A stretch of 64,000 bases of DNA from Diphasiastrum complanatum (Eukaryota > Streptophyta > Lycopodiopsida > Lycopodiales > Lycopodiaceae), in contig CM055113.1 in assembly GCA_029204225.1 (NCBI GenBank), forward strand, positions 9,255,364-9,319,363. Reading direction: 5' to 3'. The notes beneath the pieces are model-generated. The model saw nothing but the letters and a program-made list of their open reading frames with translations, did not search any database and was not told the DNA's origin. A program made the translations under genes and the position numbers. Positions 33,081 to 44,143 of this stretch are shown here, piece by piece (position 1 is the stretch's first letter; each line of letters opens with the position of its first letter).

Positions 33081-33430
33081 GTAAAGAGCTATGTGAACTG
33101 ATTGGTGCCTATATACTTTGAATAAACATTACAGTTAGCTAAATTGTTTGCAAATCCCAATTGAATGAAAGAAGAGTTGATTCTATCGAACCATGCTCTT
33201 GTGACCTGTTTCAGACTGTAGATTGCTTTGTGCGGCTTGCACACTTTGTGCTCTTGGCCTTTAACTTCAAATCCTTCTAGTTGGAAGGTATAAAGCTCTT
33301 TCAGTCTGAATCCTTCCGGTTGGAAGGTATACATTTATTTGGTGTTGTAGTTGCAGGTTCTGTAGAAGGAACTTCAACGTTGGAAGAATTCATGCTACGT
33401 AAAATAGGATGAAATGGCATAGCATCATTT
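33080..33430 (-). pseudogene. Copia E2: RT N-terminal part, deleted and locally duplicated
   Basis: Frame 33089-33334 reads YTFQPEGFRLKEL then YTFQLEGFEVKGQEHKVC, a 13-residue tandem duplication (39-bp period, 33270-33332), followed by KAIYSLKQVTRAWFDRIN. It joins directly to the post-integrase linker (SSNVEVPSTEPATTT near 33350-33390). The RT fingers, PVVKH block and the motif A Asp (QMDVxTAFLHG) are therefore gone. Confidence 0.8.
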
Positions 33431-34445
33431 TTATCGATGGTTATTTAAAGTCATAATATGTATGTTCTTGAGATATTGCATCCCTAGAGACAAATACTAC
33501 ATTGGTGGATGGATCATAAACTTTAAAAGCTTTATGATCATCAGGATAGCCTATGAAAATACATTTATTTGTCTTATGATCTAGTTTCTTTCTAAGCTGT
33601 TTAGGGATGTGAACAAAACATATACCACCAAAGATTTTTAAATGGATGACACTAGGCTTGTGTCCATGCCAAACTTCATAAAGAGTTTTGTTGTTGACGA
33701 CTTTGGTGCTGGATCTATTCTGTAAGTAACAGGCTGTGGCAGTAGCTTCTGCCTAGAATTTCATAGGTAGATGTGATTGATGTAGCATAGGTTTGGCTGA
33801 GTTGAGAAGAGTTCGGTTTTTTCTTTCTGCAATCCCTTTCTGTTGAGGTGAGTAGGAAGTGGTGAACTGTCTTCTAATACCATGTTCAGCCATGTAGTCG
33901 GACATCTCATTAGAGAGGTATTCGCCGCCACCATCAGTTTGGAGTGTTTTCACTTTTGTAGACATTTGTGTCTCAACTATGGCCTTGAATTTCTTGAAGC
34001 ATTCAAAGGCTTTAGATTTGTGCTTAATGAACATGACTGTAGACCATCTAGAATAATCATCTATGAAAGTGATAAAATAGATTGCATCTCCTAAGGACGG
34101 AGTTGGCATTGGACCGCATAGATCACTATGTATAAGATCCAATACATGTTTTGTTTTGATGGAATGCGATTTGGGAAACTTGCTTCTAGAGTGTTTGCCA
34201 TAGACACATGATTCACAAAAGAAAGATTTCCTATCTAATGAAGAAGAGAAATACAATCCATCAACTAAATTATTACAATGCATATAAGAAAGTGATCTTG
34301 TATTCACATGTCTAAATCGACTATGCCATGTGTCCATATCGACTATGCCACATAATAGCATTATTGTTTACATTTTCATGAGAGATACTAGCTAATGCAA
34401 CTGAATTAGAGAGTACATAAAGATTTTCGACTCTAGTGCATGTAG
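33430..34445 (-). pseudogene. Copia E2: integrase
   Basis: Long frame 33753-34361: WHSRFRHVNTRSLSYMH, FFCESCVYGKHSRSKFP (zinc motif), DLIHSDLCGPMPTPSLGDA, FITFIDDYSRWSTVMF, TLQTDGGGEYLSNEMSDYM, YSPQQKGIAERKNRTLLNSA. All three catalytic acidic residues are in place. It then continues downstream in other frames with STKVVNNKTLYEVWHG, LKIFGGICFVHIPKQLRKKL and KCIFIGYPDDHKAFKVY. Frame breaks near 33750 make it a pseudogene. Confidence 0.88.
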
Positions 34446-34950
34446 TCTAAATAGTATCTTCCTCGGATATTGTACACTGCTTGGATGAGAAAGTAACGGT
34501 GTAGCCCTCATCAGTTATCTTAGAGACTAATAACATGTTCTTTGATAGCTGAGAAACGTGAAGGACATTGGGAACACAAATAGATAGATCATTGTTGAAT
34601 GTGACCTTGACTGTCCCTTTGCCTTCAATGCGTATGGTGCTTGAATCTCCGAGGTATATGAATTGATCTTTGTTGTGAGCAGCATACTCGGAAACCATTC
34701 CTTGCGAGAGTTCATGTGTTGGGTAGTTCCGTTGTCTAGGTACTAGCTATCATAGTCTTCGTTGCTGTTGCTGTAAGCCATTAACAAGTGTGTATCTTGC
34801 TCCTTGAATTCTGCCGCATTGGAGGAGTCTGGCTGTTGTTGTTGTTGTTGCTTCTTTGCCTCGTTGTAGATGCGGATGCGACACTCCTTGATGTCATGAT
34901 TGGCTCTCTTGCAATATCTGTAGAAAAACTTCTTGCGCGATCCACCATGC
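34446..34950 (-). pseudogene. Copia E2: protease and gag tail
   Basis: Protease start YLDNGTTQHMNSRKEW near 34700-34740 (active-site DSGA-type motif reads DNGT), then VTFNNDLSICVPNVLHVSQLS and NMLLVSKITDEGYTVTF. Upstream, a gag tail with a half knuckle (YCKRANHDIKEC near 34880-34920) and a Gln run. It is cut at 34950 by the LTR of gypsy G3. The first knuckle Cys is replaced by Tyr. Confidence 0.75.
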
Positions 34951-35744
34951 TGTAGTGGGTTTCTTTCCTAACCTATCCTCAACCCAAGATCTAAGCAATC
35001 TAGCATCAAGGAGATGAAGTTAGTTGTCACACATAGGTTCATTCCCATGAGAGCGATAGCATATCTCAGATTTCAGCATGAATGGAAGATCCACATCTAA
35101 CTCTAACATCCATTAACCCTAAGCATTAACACTACAACCATTAACACCATGATCCACAATGAAGATAGCTTACTCTTTCTCTCTCTTCCTTCCTCTCTCA
35201 CAAAAAAGCATAACTACAACATGCAATCCCAATAATATTCAGATCCAACAATTAACAAATGTAACAAAAGCATGAGAGATGGAGGAAAAGAGTTAGAGAG
35301 CAAGGACATTTACAAATCCATTCCATAAGAGAACCAATCTGCTTGTACTGAAATGAGAATATGAACATGATCTCCAAACTCGAGTTTGGCACTATTTATA
35401 GTAGAGAGAAGGACCCTGGCCTCAAAGTCCTATTGGCCCATTTCTACCTCCCTAACTATTCAAACTTAAAAAAGAGTGGGAACCCATATTAAAATTGGAG
35501 GGAATCAATTTGAATTTGAATTTGAACCAATTTTGGTGGGAGACCCAACTTTATTCACTAACTTGACATTTAGGCCCTGTGACATTAAAAGTCCCGCAAA
35601 AAGGCCTAAAGTCCTTTTATTGAATTTCTAACTAATCAAATAACTATGTGATCATCGGGTTGGACTTATACACGCAGGGTGCCAAATCCCTCTCACTTAT
35701 TAATTAGGGTTAGGATTGCCTCGGGATCCGCAAACCCTCCAACA
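34951..35744 (-). repeat. Gypsy G3: 3' LTR, 794 bp
   Basis: Starts TGTAGTGGG and ends CCTCCAACA on +, next to the reversed polypurine tract GTATCCCCCTCCAAAA. The first 520 bp are repeated at 42147-42668. It interrupts copia E2 gag at CCATGC, so the target duplication on this side would be CATGC; the other side is lost. Confidence 0.88.
35392..35400 (-). promoter_or_regulatory. TATA box of G3 LTR
   Basis: Minus-strand TATAAATAG, identical in the other LTR copy (about 42585-42593), followed on the minus strand by the LTR's downstream part. Position and conservation fit the Pol II TATA box of the element. Confidence 0.5.
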
Positions 35745-36082
35745 GTATCCCCCTCCAAAACTGGTGGTGGTCCCACGACACCTATGAGAGGCAGTTACTA
35801 GGAGATTTTATTAGCATCACGTCATATTTTTATTAAATAATACCGCACCTTCTCCATGAAGTCGAGTCGGGCAGTGTTGAAATCTAGGTTGTGCAGCAAA
35901 AAATAATGATGGGATCCAACGATCCACTTTGAGGTCATCTAAGCAGTGCACAGAGATTCTCAGGAGCCTCCCATCATGGCAACACAGAAATACAATCTTG
36001 TCACTTGCAGCTGATCTTTAATACTATCTGACGCCATTGGCTTATTCGGATTGAATGCCAAAGTGAGAAGGCAATCATCCCA

Positions 36083-38669
36083 TCACGTTGCAACGGGCGC
36101 CAGTAGAGTTAGATCTTTTGCGAACAGTGCCGATTGCCTCACTGTTGGATCGGGAGAGTGGACATACTCTTGCTGATATGCTTGTAGGGCTCTCTGGAAA
36201 TTCATTGATATCTCCCAATTGTAAGATTGGTGGTTTATTGGCCAATTCGGCATATGGATGGCAATTTTGTCCATGGCCAATCCCAAATCCTTCCACTTAT
36301 TCCTTCGCGGCATTGGAACGTAGTATGGATCTACGAGCAACTGGCGAGGGCTGGCCACATAACTCTTGATTGGTTCTAGAGTTTAATTTTGTAGTTCTCC
36401 AGGCTGGCTGCCCTCCCAATGCAGGTAGCTCATCCGACTCTTTGCCGACCTCAATTTCAGAGGTCTTAAACTTAATGACCCAACCACCACGCGAGGACTC
36501 ATGGAGATGTTGCGCTAAGAAGCTCTGGATCTAGTCCTCAACGCTGATTAGGCTTCTAAACAATGGTTTGGTCCCTAAAGTGGATGGACTTGTTTGTGTT
36601 GCCTATGAAACTGGCTGAATTTTTTCTACTTTGGGGACTCCACCCTGTTCCATGCCTGAATCCAAACCTGTATCTAATCCTGTTGTTTCCTGTTGTTGAG
36701 ACGAGAATTAACTCCAAAACCTAAGCGGCAATCTTTTCATAGTCACTGATGGTTGCTTTGGCCTTTGCCAACTTAGTTAAGACCGTACCCTTGAATTTGT
36801 CAAAGCGGCCAAGGGCCACTTTATAAATTTCAACTTCTTTAAACAAATATCTGATTTTCATCAGAGTTACCAGATGATCATAGATTTGCATCTAAAGATA
36901 CACATCACGCTCAAGAATGGTCGCATCAAAGTCACCTTGAAGACATGTGCGATCATGTTCAGCCATCTGCAGTTGATCTTGGAGCAAGTGTACTTGTTGC
37001 TTTGCATCCTACACGGCCTGGTCTACTTGGTATTGGGCGGTTGTGAGTGCATTCTGCAATGTATTGACATAATCTTCTAGGCGATTAGCCGATTGCTGTG
37101 CCTTCTACATCTTAGCTTCAGACTTGGCTTTGTGTTGCTTGGCAATCTTCAACTCTTTGTCCAGCTGCTGGATGACTTTCTGGCTAATAAGTGTATTTTC
37201 AAAACCCAAATCTGATATGCACGGTTCCATTTCTTTTTTCTTATCCAGCATAGACTGAATCACTTGCATAAGGTTCGAGACTAAACTGAGAGCATCACCA
37301 GAATCTACTATCGTGGAGGTGGTAGTAGCAGGAGGACTTGGTGGTACTGTCCTTGGTTGGCGTGGAGCTTGTGCCCGTAGTTCTTCTTCTTCAAATATGT
37401 CTTCTTCATCGTAGCCCTCAGGTACTATGGAGTCGAACTATTTTGGTGACTTGACAGCTTGCCCGACCCGAAATGTATCTGGCACCCGAGCTGCGACGGT
37501 TTCTTGTGGTTTCTCTTGAAAAGTGTCTTCAATTTTTTTTCAGAATCACAGACAGTCTCGAATCCTCTTTCGAGGGAATGGAGTTCAAAGGGCACTGGAC
37601 TTTGGGACATGACAAAAACTTCAGAGGCCCCAAGGGGGTCGGAATCATCAAACATGTCCATGAAATACTCGGTATTTGGTGAAAAAGCTCTCATTTGTGG
37701 GGGTGAGGTGGCCTGGGCAACTGTGATTGGAATGGTAGATCCAATTGTCACAGACTTACCCTGTGAGAAAGCGGAGGTGAGGGATGCATCAGTGGTGGGG
37801 GGACTAGGTAGTTCAGTGCGAATAGTAGCATGGGGTGAAAGCGCAGCTAAAGATGTCTGCCTAGTCCTTCGACGTGATGTGAAAGGCGAGTCAAGAATAG
37901 CGATATCGTTGCATACATGACGACGATTATGTGAGGTAGATGCATGATGAGATGACTCTATTGGTGCTTCTTCATAAATAGACAACATAGAATCGGCAAC
38001 AAACTCAAGAAGCCTATCCTCCAGGTAAGGGACGGATAATAGAGAGAGGAGAGGGCCAACCACAAATTGCTGGTTGGTGTTCTCCTTGATTGCCCTCTTC
38101 AACTCTCCAAAAACCGTCTTATACCAGTTATAAGACTTGGGGGCTAGATCCTATCTTGTAGTTGGAGTCGACAATACGGTGCAGGATCTGTGAGGAAATT
38201 CGTTCCTTCCTGAGGTTGTCAACCATCAGGAAGTTGTTCAGGAGCTGGGCTACGGCCCTGGATGACAGGATCTCGGATGGAGTCTAGAAGATACTCGTCA
38301 TTGATACTCGATGGAGGTGTCAATGAACGGCTTGATCACGTTCTTGGCGTGCTTATGGTTTGGAGATGGCTCCTTACCAGATGTGATTTCTATTAACACA
38401 CACCCTATGTGTGGTATTATAAAAAGTGACATAAAATTTAGACTTGGCCTTGGTCCGCATGCTAAAAGTCATAATAATAAAATGCATGTATATTTTCCCA
38501 AATAAGGCACACTCATAGATTCCCATTGCCGTGAGCAAAGGAAAGGCCCAGCAAGGGTCATTTATTGAGCAACCATGCTTGCGCTAGGGAGCATCATGAT
38601 GTCCGTTGCAGTTGGAACACCATGATGAACGGAGTATTTCAGAGACTGAGAGGTGTCAGTAGAAGACAT
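36083..38669 (-). pseudogene. Gypsy G3: extra ORF between pol and 3' LTR, unknown function
   Basis: About 2.6 kb on the same strand as pol, downstream of integrase. A start at 38669 (MSSTDTSQSLKYSVHHG) is followed by EITSGKEPSPNHKHAKNVIK near 38300-38400, SYNWYKTVFGELKRAIKENT near 38070-38130, and the longest open part 37425-38102 (LLSLLSVPYLEDRLLEFVAD, then Ser/Thr/Pro-rich). Downstream frames show an acidic stretch (EEDIFEEEELRAQ), a predicted coiled coil (QQLDKELKIAKQHKAKSEAK and following) and a conserved-looking end, KDLGLAMDKIAIHMPNWPIN near 36240-36300. Frameshifts and stops occur throughout. I do not recognise the family. Plant gypsy elements of the Athila and Tat groups may carry an extra ORF in this position; no signal peptide or clear membrane segment is seen here, so an env-like role is not supported. 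Confidence 0.5.
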
Positions 38670-39488
38670 AGTGACTGGACAGTAAGTGTGAGTGTATATT
38701 AGAAGGCAGGAAAAAGTTGGCATAAAGTTTTGGTCTCAAATTTTTTTTTCAAGAGCTCCGCTAGCACAAGTGACAAATGAATCGAATTCAACCTACTTAT
38801 AGGTGAATTTGGAGGGTCCATTTCACAAAATACTAGTTTGGCTGATCAGTTATGGACAAAAATTTGTAGCCTTGTTCAGTACTGTGAAAATAGCTTCCAA
38901 TATTCCCAACGAAGGTTTTGGACAAGAATAACAGTCTGACGAATGTTTTGTAGATCTGGCGAAGGTTCAACATTCATCTAAGACCATCAGGTACTGTAAT
39001 AAATGCAAATTTTCAGGATCTGGACCTATGACCGACCTAAATTTGGCATTTTAAATCCATCTGGCATGTCGGCGAAGGTTCATCAGGATTGGAAGATGAT
39101 CAGCGAACGTTCCCAAAAAGGCATAATGCTTAACATTCTCTTAAGGTAAAATCAGGTACCAACTGGTTAAAAGAATGTTCGCCCAACTCAGTATGGGTAT
39201 ATCTGAGGTGGATCTTGCTTCTAAAACTTGGCGAACTATTCTAACACAGTTTGTGCAAAAAATGACCAAAAAATAAAATTTTCAAGTCATTTTCCATAAA
39301 GATTTGATTCTTGAAAATACTTTCCTTCAATTCTCTTTGAATATTTTTGACTTTTACTCATTAATCTTTCCATACATTTTCCTTTTTGTTTTGTTTTCTT
39401 TTTTCACCGTCTTTTCCAAAAGAAAATATCAATTAAGTAGTAAAATGAAGAAATTGATAGAAAAATAAAATAAAAGCATCATTTACAA
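38670..39488. other. Gypsy G3: spacer between integrase and extra ORF
   Basis: No coding motif. T-rich, with no LTR or polypurine tract. Confidence 0.5.
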
Positions 39489-40560
39489 TCATGCTAACTG
39501 AACTGGCGGTGCAGGCTGCCAAAACTTGCATAGTCGGCTGCCATATACTGGAGTATCAAAATGTTTTCCATCGAGATATTCAAGAATAACTGCTCCATAG
39601 TTCAGTATTTCTTTGACTCTATACGGTCCTTCACCGGTAAACTTCAATTTCTCCTTGATCAGCTTAGTTTTATACATCAACGTTAGATCTCCTTCTTTCA
39701 AATCTTTTTTGTGTAACCGTCGATCGTGCCATGCCTTACAATGAGCTTTCTATGTTGCTAATGCATGAACTGCCATCAATCTCGTTTCACACAATTTGTG
39801 CAAAGCTTCATGATGCAGTTGTAAATATTTAACTTCATCTAATCGTGCGGTTGCTGCTATGTGTAGAGATGGTAGTAAAAATTCAACCGGCATGACAATG
39901 TCTTGACCATAAACTAGCTGAAACAATGTTTGATTCGTGCTTTCTTTATAAGCGGTTCTGAATGCCCATAGTGCCGCATGCAATTTATGCTCCCAATCAG
40001 ACCGACTCGCTTCAGCTGTTTTTGTCATAATAGTGCAGAGAATCTTATTGGAAGATTCAGCCTGGCCATTACCCCTGGGATAATACGGAGAGTACTAAAC
40101 CGGTGTATAATGAAAAGTCTTCCAACAAACACTTTATCGTTTGATTAACAAAGTGTGTACCACAGTCACTGACAATCTCGATCGGACATCCAAATCTGAT
40201 AATGATATTTTCATAGAGAAACTTAGCCGTAGATTTCACATCAACAACTTTAACCGCTTTGGCTTCAACCCACTTGGTCATATAGTCAATTGCGATGTTG
40301 ATATATCTAGCTTGAGATCCTCTTGCCGCAAGATGAATAGGACCAATATAATATAGGCCCCATTTTTCAAATGGCGCTTGCGATAAAATCGGATGTAAGG
40401 GTCCATAGTTCTATTTCGTAGGTTGTCGTGCTCGTTGGCAAACATCACATGACTGAATATAATTTTCAGTGTCTTTATGAAGTGTAGGACATCAACAACC
40501 TGATTGCAAAAGTTTGTGAACAGTAATATCTGTAGAGAAATGTCCTCCACCCATGACATC
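39489..40560 (-). pseudogene. Gypsy G3: integrase
   Basis: From about 40560 leftwards: CPTLHKDTENYIQSCDVCQR (zinc finger Cys pair), PFEKWGLYYIGPIHLAARGS, YINIAIDYMTKWVEAKAVK with the first Asp, IRFGCPIEIVSDCGTHFVN with the second Asp, then HAALWAFRTAYKESTNQTLF, LVYGQDIVMPVEFLLPSL. The C-terminal end is LKEGDLTLMYKTKLIKEKLK, FTGEGPYRVKEIL to a stop at 39489. There is no chromodomain, unlike G1. Frame changes near 40060 and 39740. The catalytic Glu segment falls in a frame break near 40070. Confidence 0.85.
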
Positions 40561-41346
40561 ATGTGAAAACATTATCAAATCAGGTATTTAATGCAGTAAA
40601 ACACATCTACAAAGCATATTATCCATTTCGCGACGATACAATTGTCCAACAATCAATTGATAAGGTTGTGCCTTATGAATTAATTGTCTCTTCTATACTT
40701 TTGTCAAGGAATCATTAGGTTGCCCTAGCATCAAATACTCAACAATATTTGCTGCCCACTCAGGTACTGCTTCTACATAGAATAACGCAGCATCTAGAGG
40801 TTCATCATCCACTTCAGTATCAACTAGTGCGGATTCGATTCGTAGAACATGGTCGACGAGATAATGTTGTTTACCTTTTCGAACCACAACTCGGAAGTCA
40901 AATTCGGTCAATAGAAACAATCATCTTACAATACGCCATGTATTATACGTCTTGTTTACCAAGTAAAGTCACGGTTGATGATCCGTATAAAATGCAAAGT
41001 GCGTTTCCATAGGATAATGTCAAAATTTATGTACAGAAAAAATCATGACTAACGCTTCACGTTCTGTTGTTGAATAGTTCTTCTCTGGATCTAGAAGCTG
41101 TCTGCTTGCAAATCGTATTGGATAGTCCTTCTTGTTAAAACTGATACAATTGCATATTTTGAGGCATCAGTGTGAACATGAAATTCAATTGTCCAATCTG
41201 AAGAACGTAGTATCGGTGCCGAAGCTAATGCTTTTTTTAATTTTTCAAAGGCTTCTAATGCCTCAACTATCCAAAATAGGAACAATAGTCAGCTTGTATA
41301 CAGGTCGTGCAAAATCTGTAAAGAAGATAATAAAAATTCGATAATA
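40560..41346 (-). pseudogene. Gypsy G3: RNase H with last bit of RT
   Basis: Starts abruptly near 41345 with GHANYYRIFI, DFARPVYKL (the post-palm GHxxFYRRFIxDFSxIARPL block), then EALEAFEKLKKALASAPILR, HVHTDASKYAIVSVLT near 41130-41160. FTDHQPL-like sequence with stops follows, and FLLTEFDFRVVVRKGKQHYL near 40860-40920 with VDHVLRIESALVDTEVDDEP. All RT catalytic motifs are upstream of the break and absent. Stops and frameshifts. Confidence 0.8.
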
Positions 41347-42128
41347 ATTCGCATGACCCATAAAGACGTAAACAAAGGTGACTTTTTTGACAAAAATGAA
41401 ACAATATGACACGTGGCCTCTGCTTATCATTTTTTGAACTCATTGATGAACTAAAATAGTAAATCAGATTGACACAGACTTTGGCGAAGGTTTTTGGCGA
41501 AGGTTCTTTCTAAAAATTGGAAATATCTCACAAAATTTTACATATTTCTAGATGAACAGTCACTTTGTCCTTCTATTTTTAGAATTAACGTTCGCCAACC
41601 TGGCAGTAGATAGATCTGAATCACACCTATGCATAGTAAATCAGATGATTGTTTTTTTTGTTGTATTTTTTAGAATTTTGGATATTTTCTGGTGTTTTCT
41701 GATGGTTTTTCTGATGTTTTTGGAAATCTGCTAGGAAGGAATGTTCACCCTTCAAACTGAAGGTTCTGTAATCAAAACCAAAGGTGCCTGCAGCTCGGAG
41801 AATGTTTTCTGAAAGAGGGTAAAAAAGTTATCAGCTCTGATGATGATTTTTGCCTCCTTTTGACCAAGTTTTGACAAATTTGACCAATTTTTGTTGTTTT
41901 TTCTGATTTCTCAAATCCAAATGGATCTTAAGAATGGTGATCTAAGTAGATTCCCCTGCTCAATAATCATATTAGATCTCAAACAAGCAAATCCACTCAA
42001 ATTAGGCAAAATCACTTCCAAACTAACCCGAAATGCAGTTTTGACACTATTCATGCCACGACAAGATGCCTAATGCAAGCGAACCGTCCAACAAAAATGC
42101 CACAAGCTGAAAAATTAGCTTAGCTCTC
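41347..42128 (-). other. Gypsy G3: leader joined directly to RT end (gag-PR-RT deleted)
   Basis: Follows the PBS on the minus strand. Non-coding, T-rich leader; no gag or protease motif was found. The leader runs straight into RT-end coding at about 41346, so several kb of gag, protease and RT have been deleted. Confidence 0.6.
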
Positions 42129-42143
42129 CAGCAACGGCGCCAA
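42129..42143 (-). other. Gypsy G3: primer-binding site
   Basis: Minus strand TGGCGCCGTTGCTGG, three bases inside the 5' LTR edge. This TGGCGCCGTTGC form is typical of plant Athila/Tat-type gypsy elements. Confidence 0.8.
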
Positions 42144-42146
42144 AAT

Positions 42147-42668
42147 TGTAGTGGGTTTCTTTCCTAGCCTATCCTCAACCCATGATCCAGACAATCTAGC
42201 ATCAAGGAGATGAAGTTAGTTGTCACGCGTATGTTCATTCCCATGAGAGTGATAGCATATCTTAGATTTCAGCATGAATGGAAGATCCACATCTAATTCT
42301 ATCATCCATTAACCCTAAGCATGAACACTACAACCATTAACACTACGATCCACGATGAAGATAGCTTACTCTTTCTCTCTCTTCCTTCCTCTCTCACAAA
42401 AAAGCATAAGAACATGCAATCCCAATGATATTCAGATCCAAGAATTAACATATGTAACAAAAGCATGAGAGATGGAGGAAAAGAGTTAGAGAGCAAGGAC
42501 ATTCACAAATCCATTCCATAAGAGAACTAATCTGCTTGTATTGAAATGAGGATATGAACATGATTCCCAAACTCGAGTTTGGCACTATTTATAGTAGAGA
42601 GGAGGACCCTGGCCTCAAAATCCTATTGGCCCATTTCTACCTCTCTAACTATTCAAACTTAAAAAGAG
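42147..42668 (-). repeat. Gypsy G3: 5' LTR, truncated
   Basis: Matches 34951-35474 of the 3' LTR with scattered changes. It stops at AAACTTAAAAAGAGT, where sequence switches to the LTR of copia E2. About 270 bp of the LTR is missing. Confidence 0.88.
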
Positions 42669-43461
42669 TATTTTACATGAAGTGGCTTTCTCTCACTTTG
42701 CATTTTGGAAAGTGGCTGGGAACGTTCCTCGTTGAAAATAGACGACTGTCGCTTTTTCTCTCTCTCTTTGAGATTTTGCGAAAAAGCCGACAGTGCCCTT
42801 AAAAAGGCGACACCATCCTTTAAAGAGTCGACGATGCCCTTAAAAGAGGTTAACTCCTTCAAAATAGTTGAAAGGAAGAAGTTTAAGGCAAGTGTCGCTT
42901 TTTGAAAAAAGCCGACACTGTTGCATTTCGAAAAAATACGAAAAGCCGACACTGTCGCAAAAACTTGAACTTGTGAACTATACTGAAGCGTTTCTTTTTG
43001 GAAAAAGCCGACACTGTCACTTTTTGGGAAAAGCCGACACTATGTAAAAGATAGTTTATTTCTGCAGACTATAGCGACAGCAGACTGTTGCGAAACTTAG
43101 TGTATTTCTATAGACTGTTGAAAAAGTAATGTAAATTTGCAAACTTGTTCTAAATTCTAGTTCTTGGAAGTTCTTGAAGATGGCCAAGTCTTCAATGACT
43201 TCAAATAATTAAACTCAACATCTGAACTTGAAATTATGATAGGAATGGTTACCCTTTGCTGGAGATCATCCCGAAGCCTGTTGTGGACGTTCTTCAAATA
43301 ATTTGGCTGTCTAAGTTGTAATTCCTGCAAGTATCAGATGAGCAGACGTAGAACCAAAGTTGGTTTCACCTGACCCTAGATCAATGATCAATAAACATGA
43401 AGAATCTTGAAATAGAAATAGTTATTCACCAAGGAGACAACTGTGGGCTTAATTTCCAACA
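42669..43461 (-). repeat. Copia E2: second LTR, truncated
   Basis: Matches 31280-32098 and ends AATTTCCAACA at 43461. It is truncated on the left at the fusion with the G3 LTR. By position it would be the 5' LTR of E2, with PBS and gag start lost in the same deletion. It has the same internal CGACACTGTC-type motif array as copy 1. Confidence 0.8.
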
Positions 43462-43686
43462 ATATACTAGTGGAAACTTGCCCATCTACTTATTGGATTT
43501 TCTGATCCTTGAAGCCAGGAGGCCTTACTCTCTTGCATTCATTCACCATGGCATGGGGGTGAAGTGGTTAGGGTATTGACTAGCCATTTCTTGTTGGTTG
43601 GGTGATTTTGCTCCACAGGTGTCCTTTGGGTTGCATGCAACAAGATCTACTTGGTTCTTCACTAGGCGATTCTTATAGTGGTATCA

Positions 43687-43700
43687 GGCTCTGATATCAA
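43687..43700 (-). other. Primer-binding site of an LTR element
   Basis: Minus strand TTGATATCAGAGCC, close to the tRNA-iMet PBS TGGTATCAGAGC. It directly precedes TGTAAAGACC on +, which would be the LTR edge at 43701. Confidence 0.6.
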
Positions 43701-44100
43701 TGTAAAGACCGATACACTATGGAGCCAAACTGCCCAACCAAACCTAGATCAATCCCTGATCTAGCCCCCAAGCCATGCCATGTGATAGCAAGGGGAGAAG
43801 AGCTCAATTGGTAACCTAGACCAAGTCATCGACGAGATAATCTCTACCTCAATATAAAGAGAGTAGAGTCCTATGCATGAACCCATGCAATCCCCATCTA
43901 GGTCAGCTATAAATAGGTCATAGCTCTTCATGCGTTCCTCTTGCCTATATTTGTCACACGTACATGCACTACTCCCTATGTATCAATTAGAGTGTCTGTG
44001 TCCCCTCAAGGTCATTAGTCACAAACATGCCTCGACTTGGAATTAAATCTAGGCATGACCAATAGCCTTGAACACTGGAGGGTTGTCTACCATATTAGTG
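43701..44100 (-). repeat. Putative 5' LTR next to the PBS at 43687
   Basis: Non-coding block starting TGTAAAGACC. Right limit unclear (before about 44127). The internal region of this element to its left is only about 225 bp long before copia E2 LTR DNA begins at 43461, so E2 may have inserted into it. Confidence 0.45.
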
Positions 44101-44126
44101 GTGGATGCGATGGAATGGAAATTATC

Positions 44127-44140
44127 AGCTTTAATACCAC
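44127..44140 (-). other. PBS-like site left of the E3 LTR
   Basis: Minus strand GTGGTATTAAAGCT, a tRNA-iMet PBS with two or three changes, next to TGTTCACG at 44144. Confidence 0.45.
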
Positions 44141-44143
44141 ATC

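Noticed and set aside
37459-37920. Plus-strand 153-codon frame
   Set aside because: Shadow of the minus-strand extra ORF of G3, which has better protein-like features.
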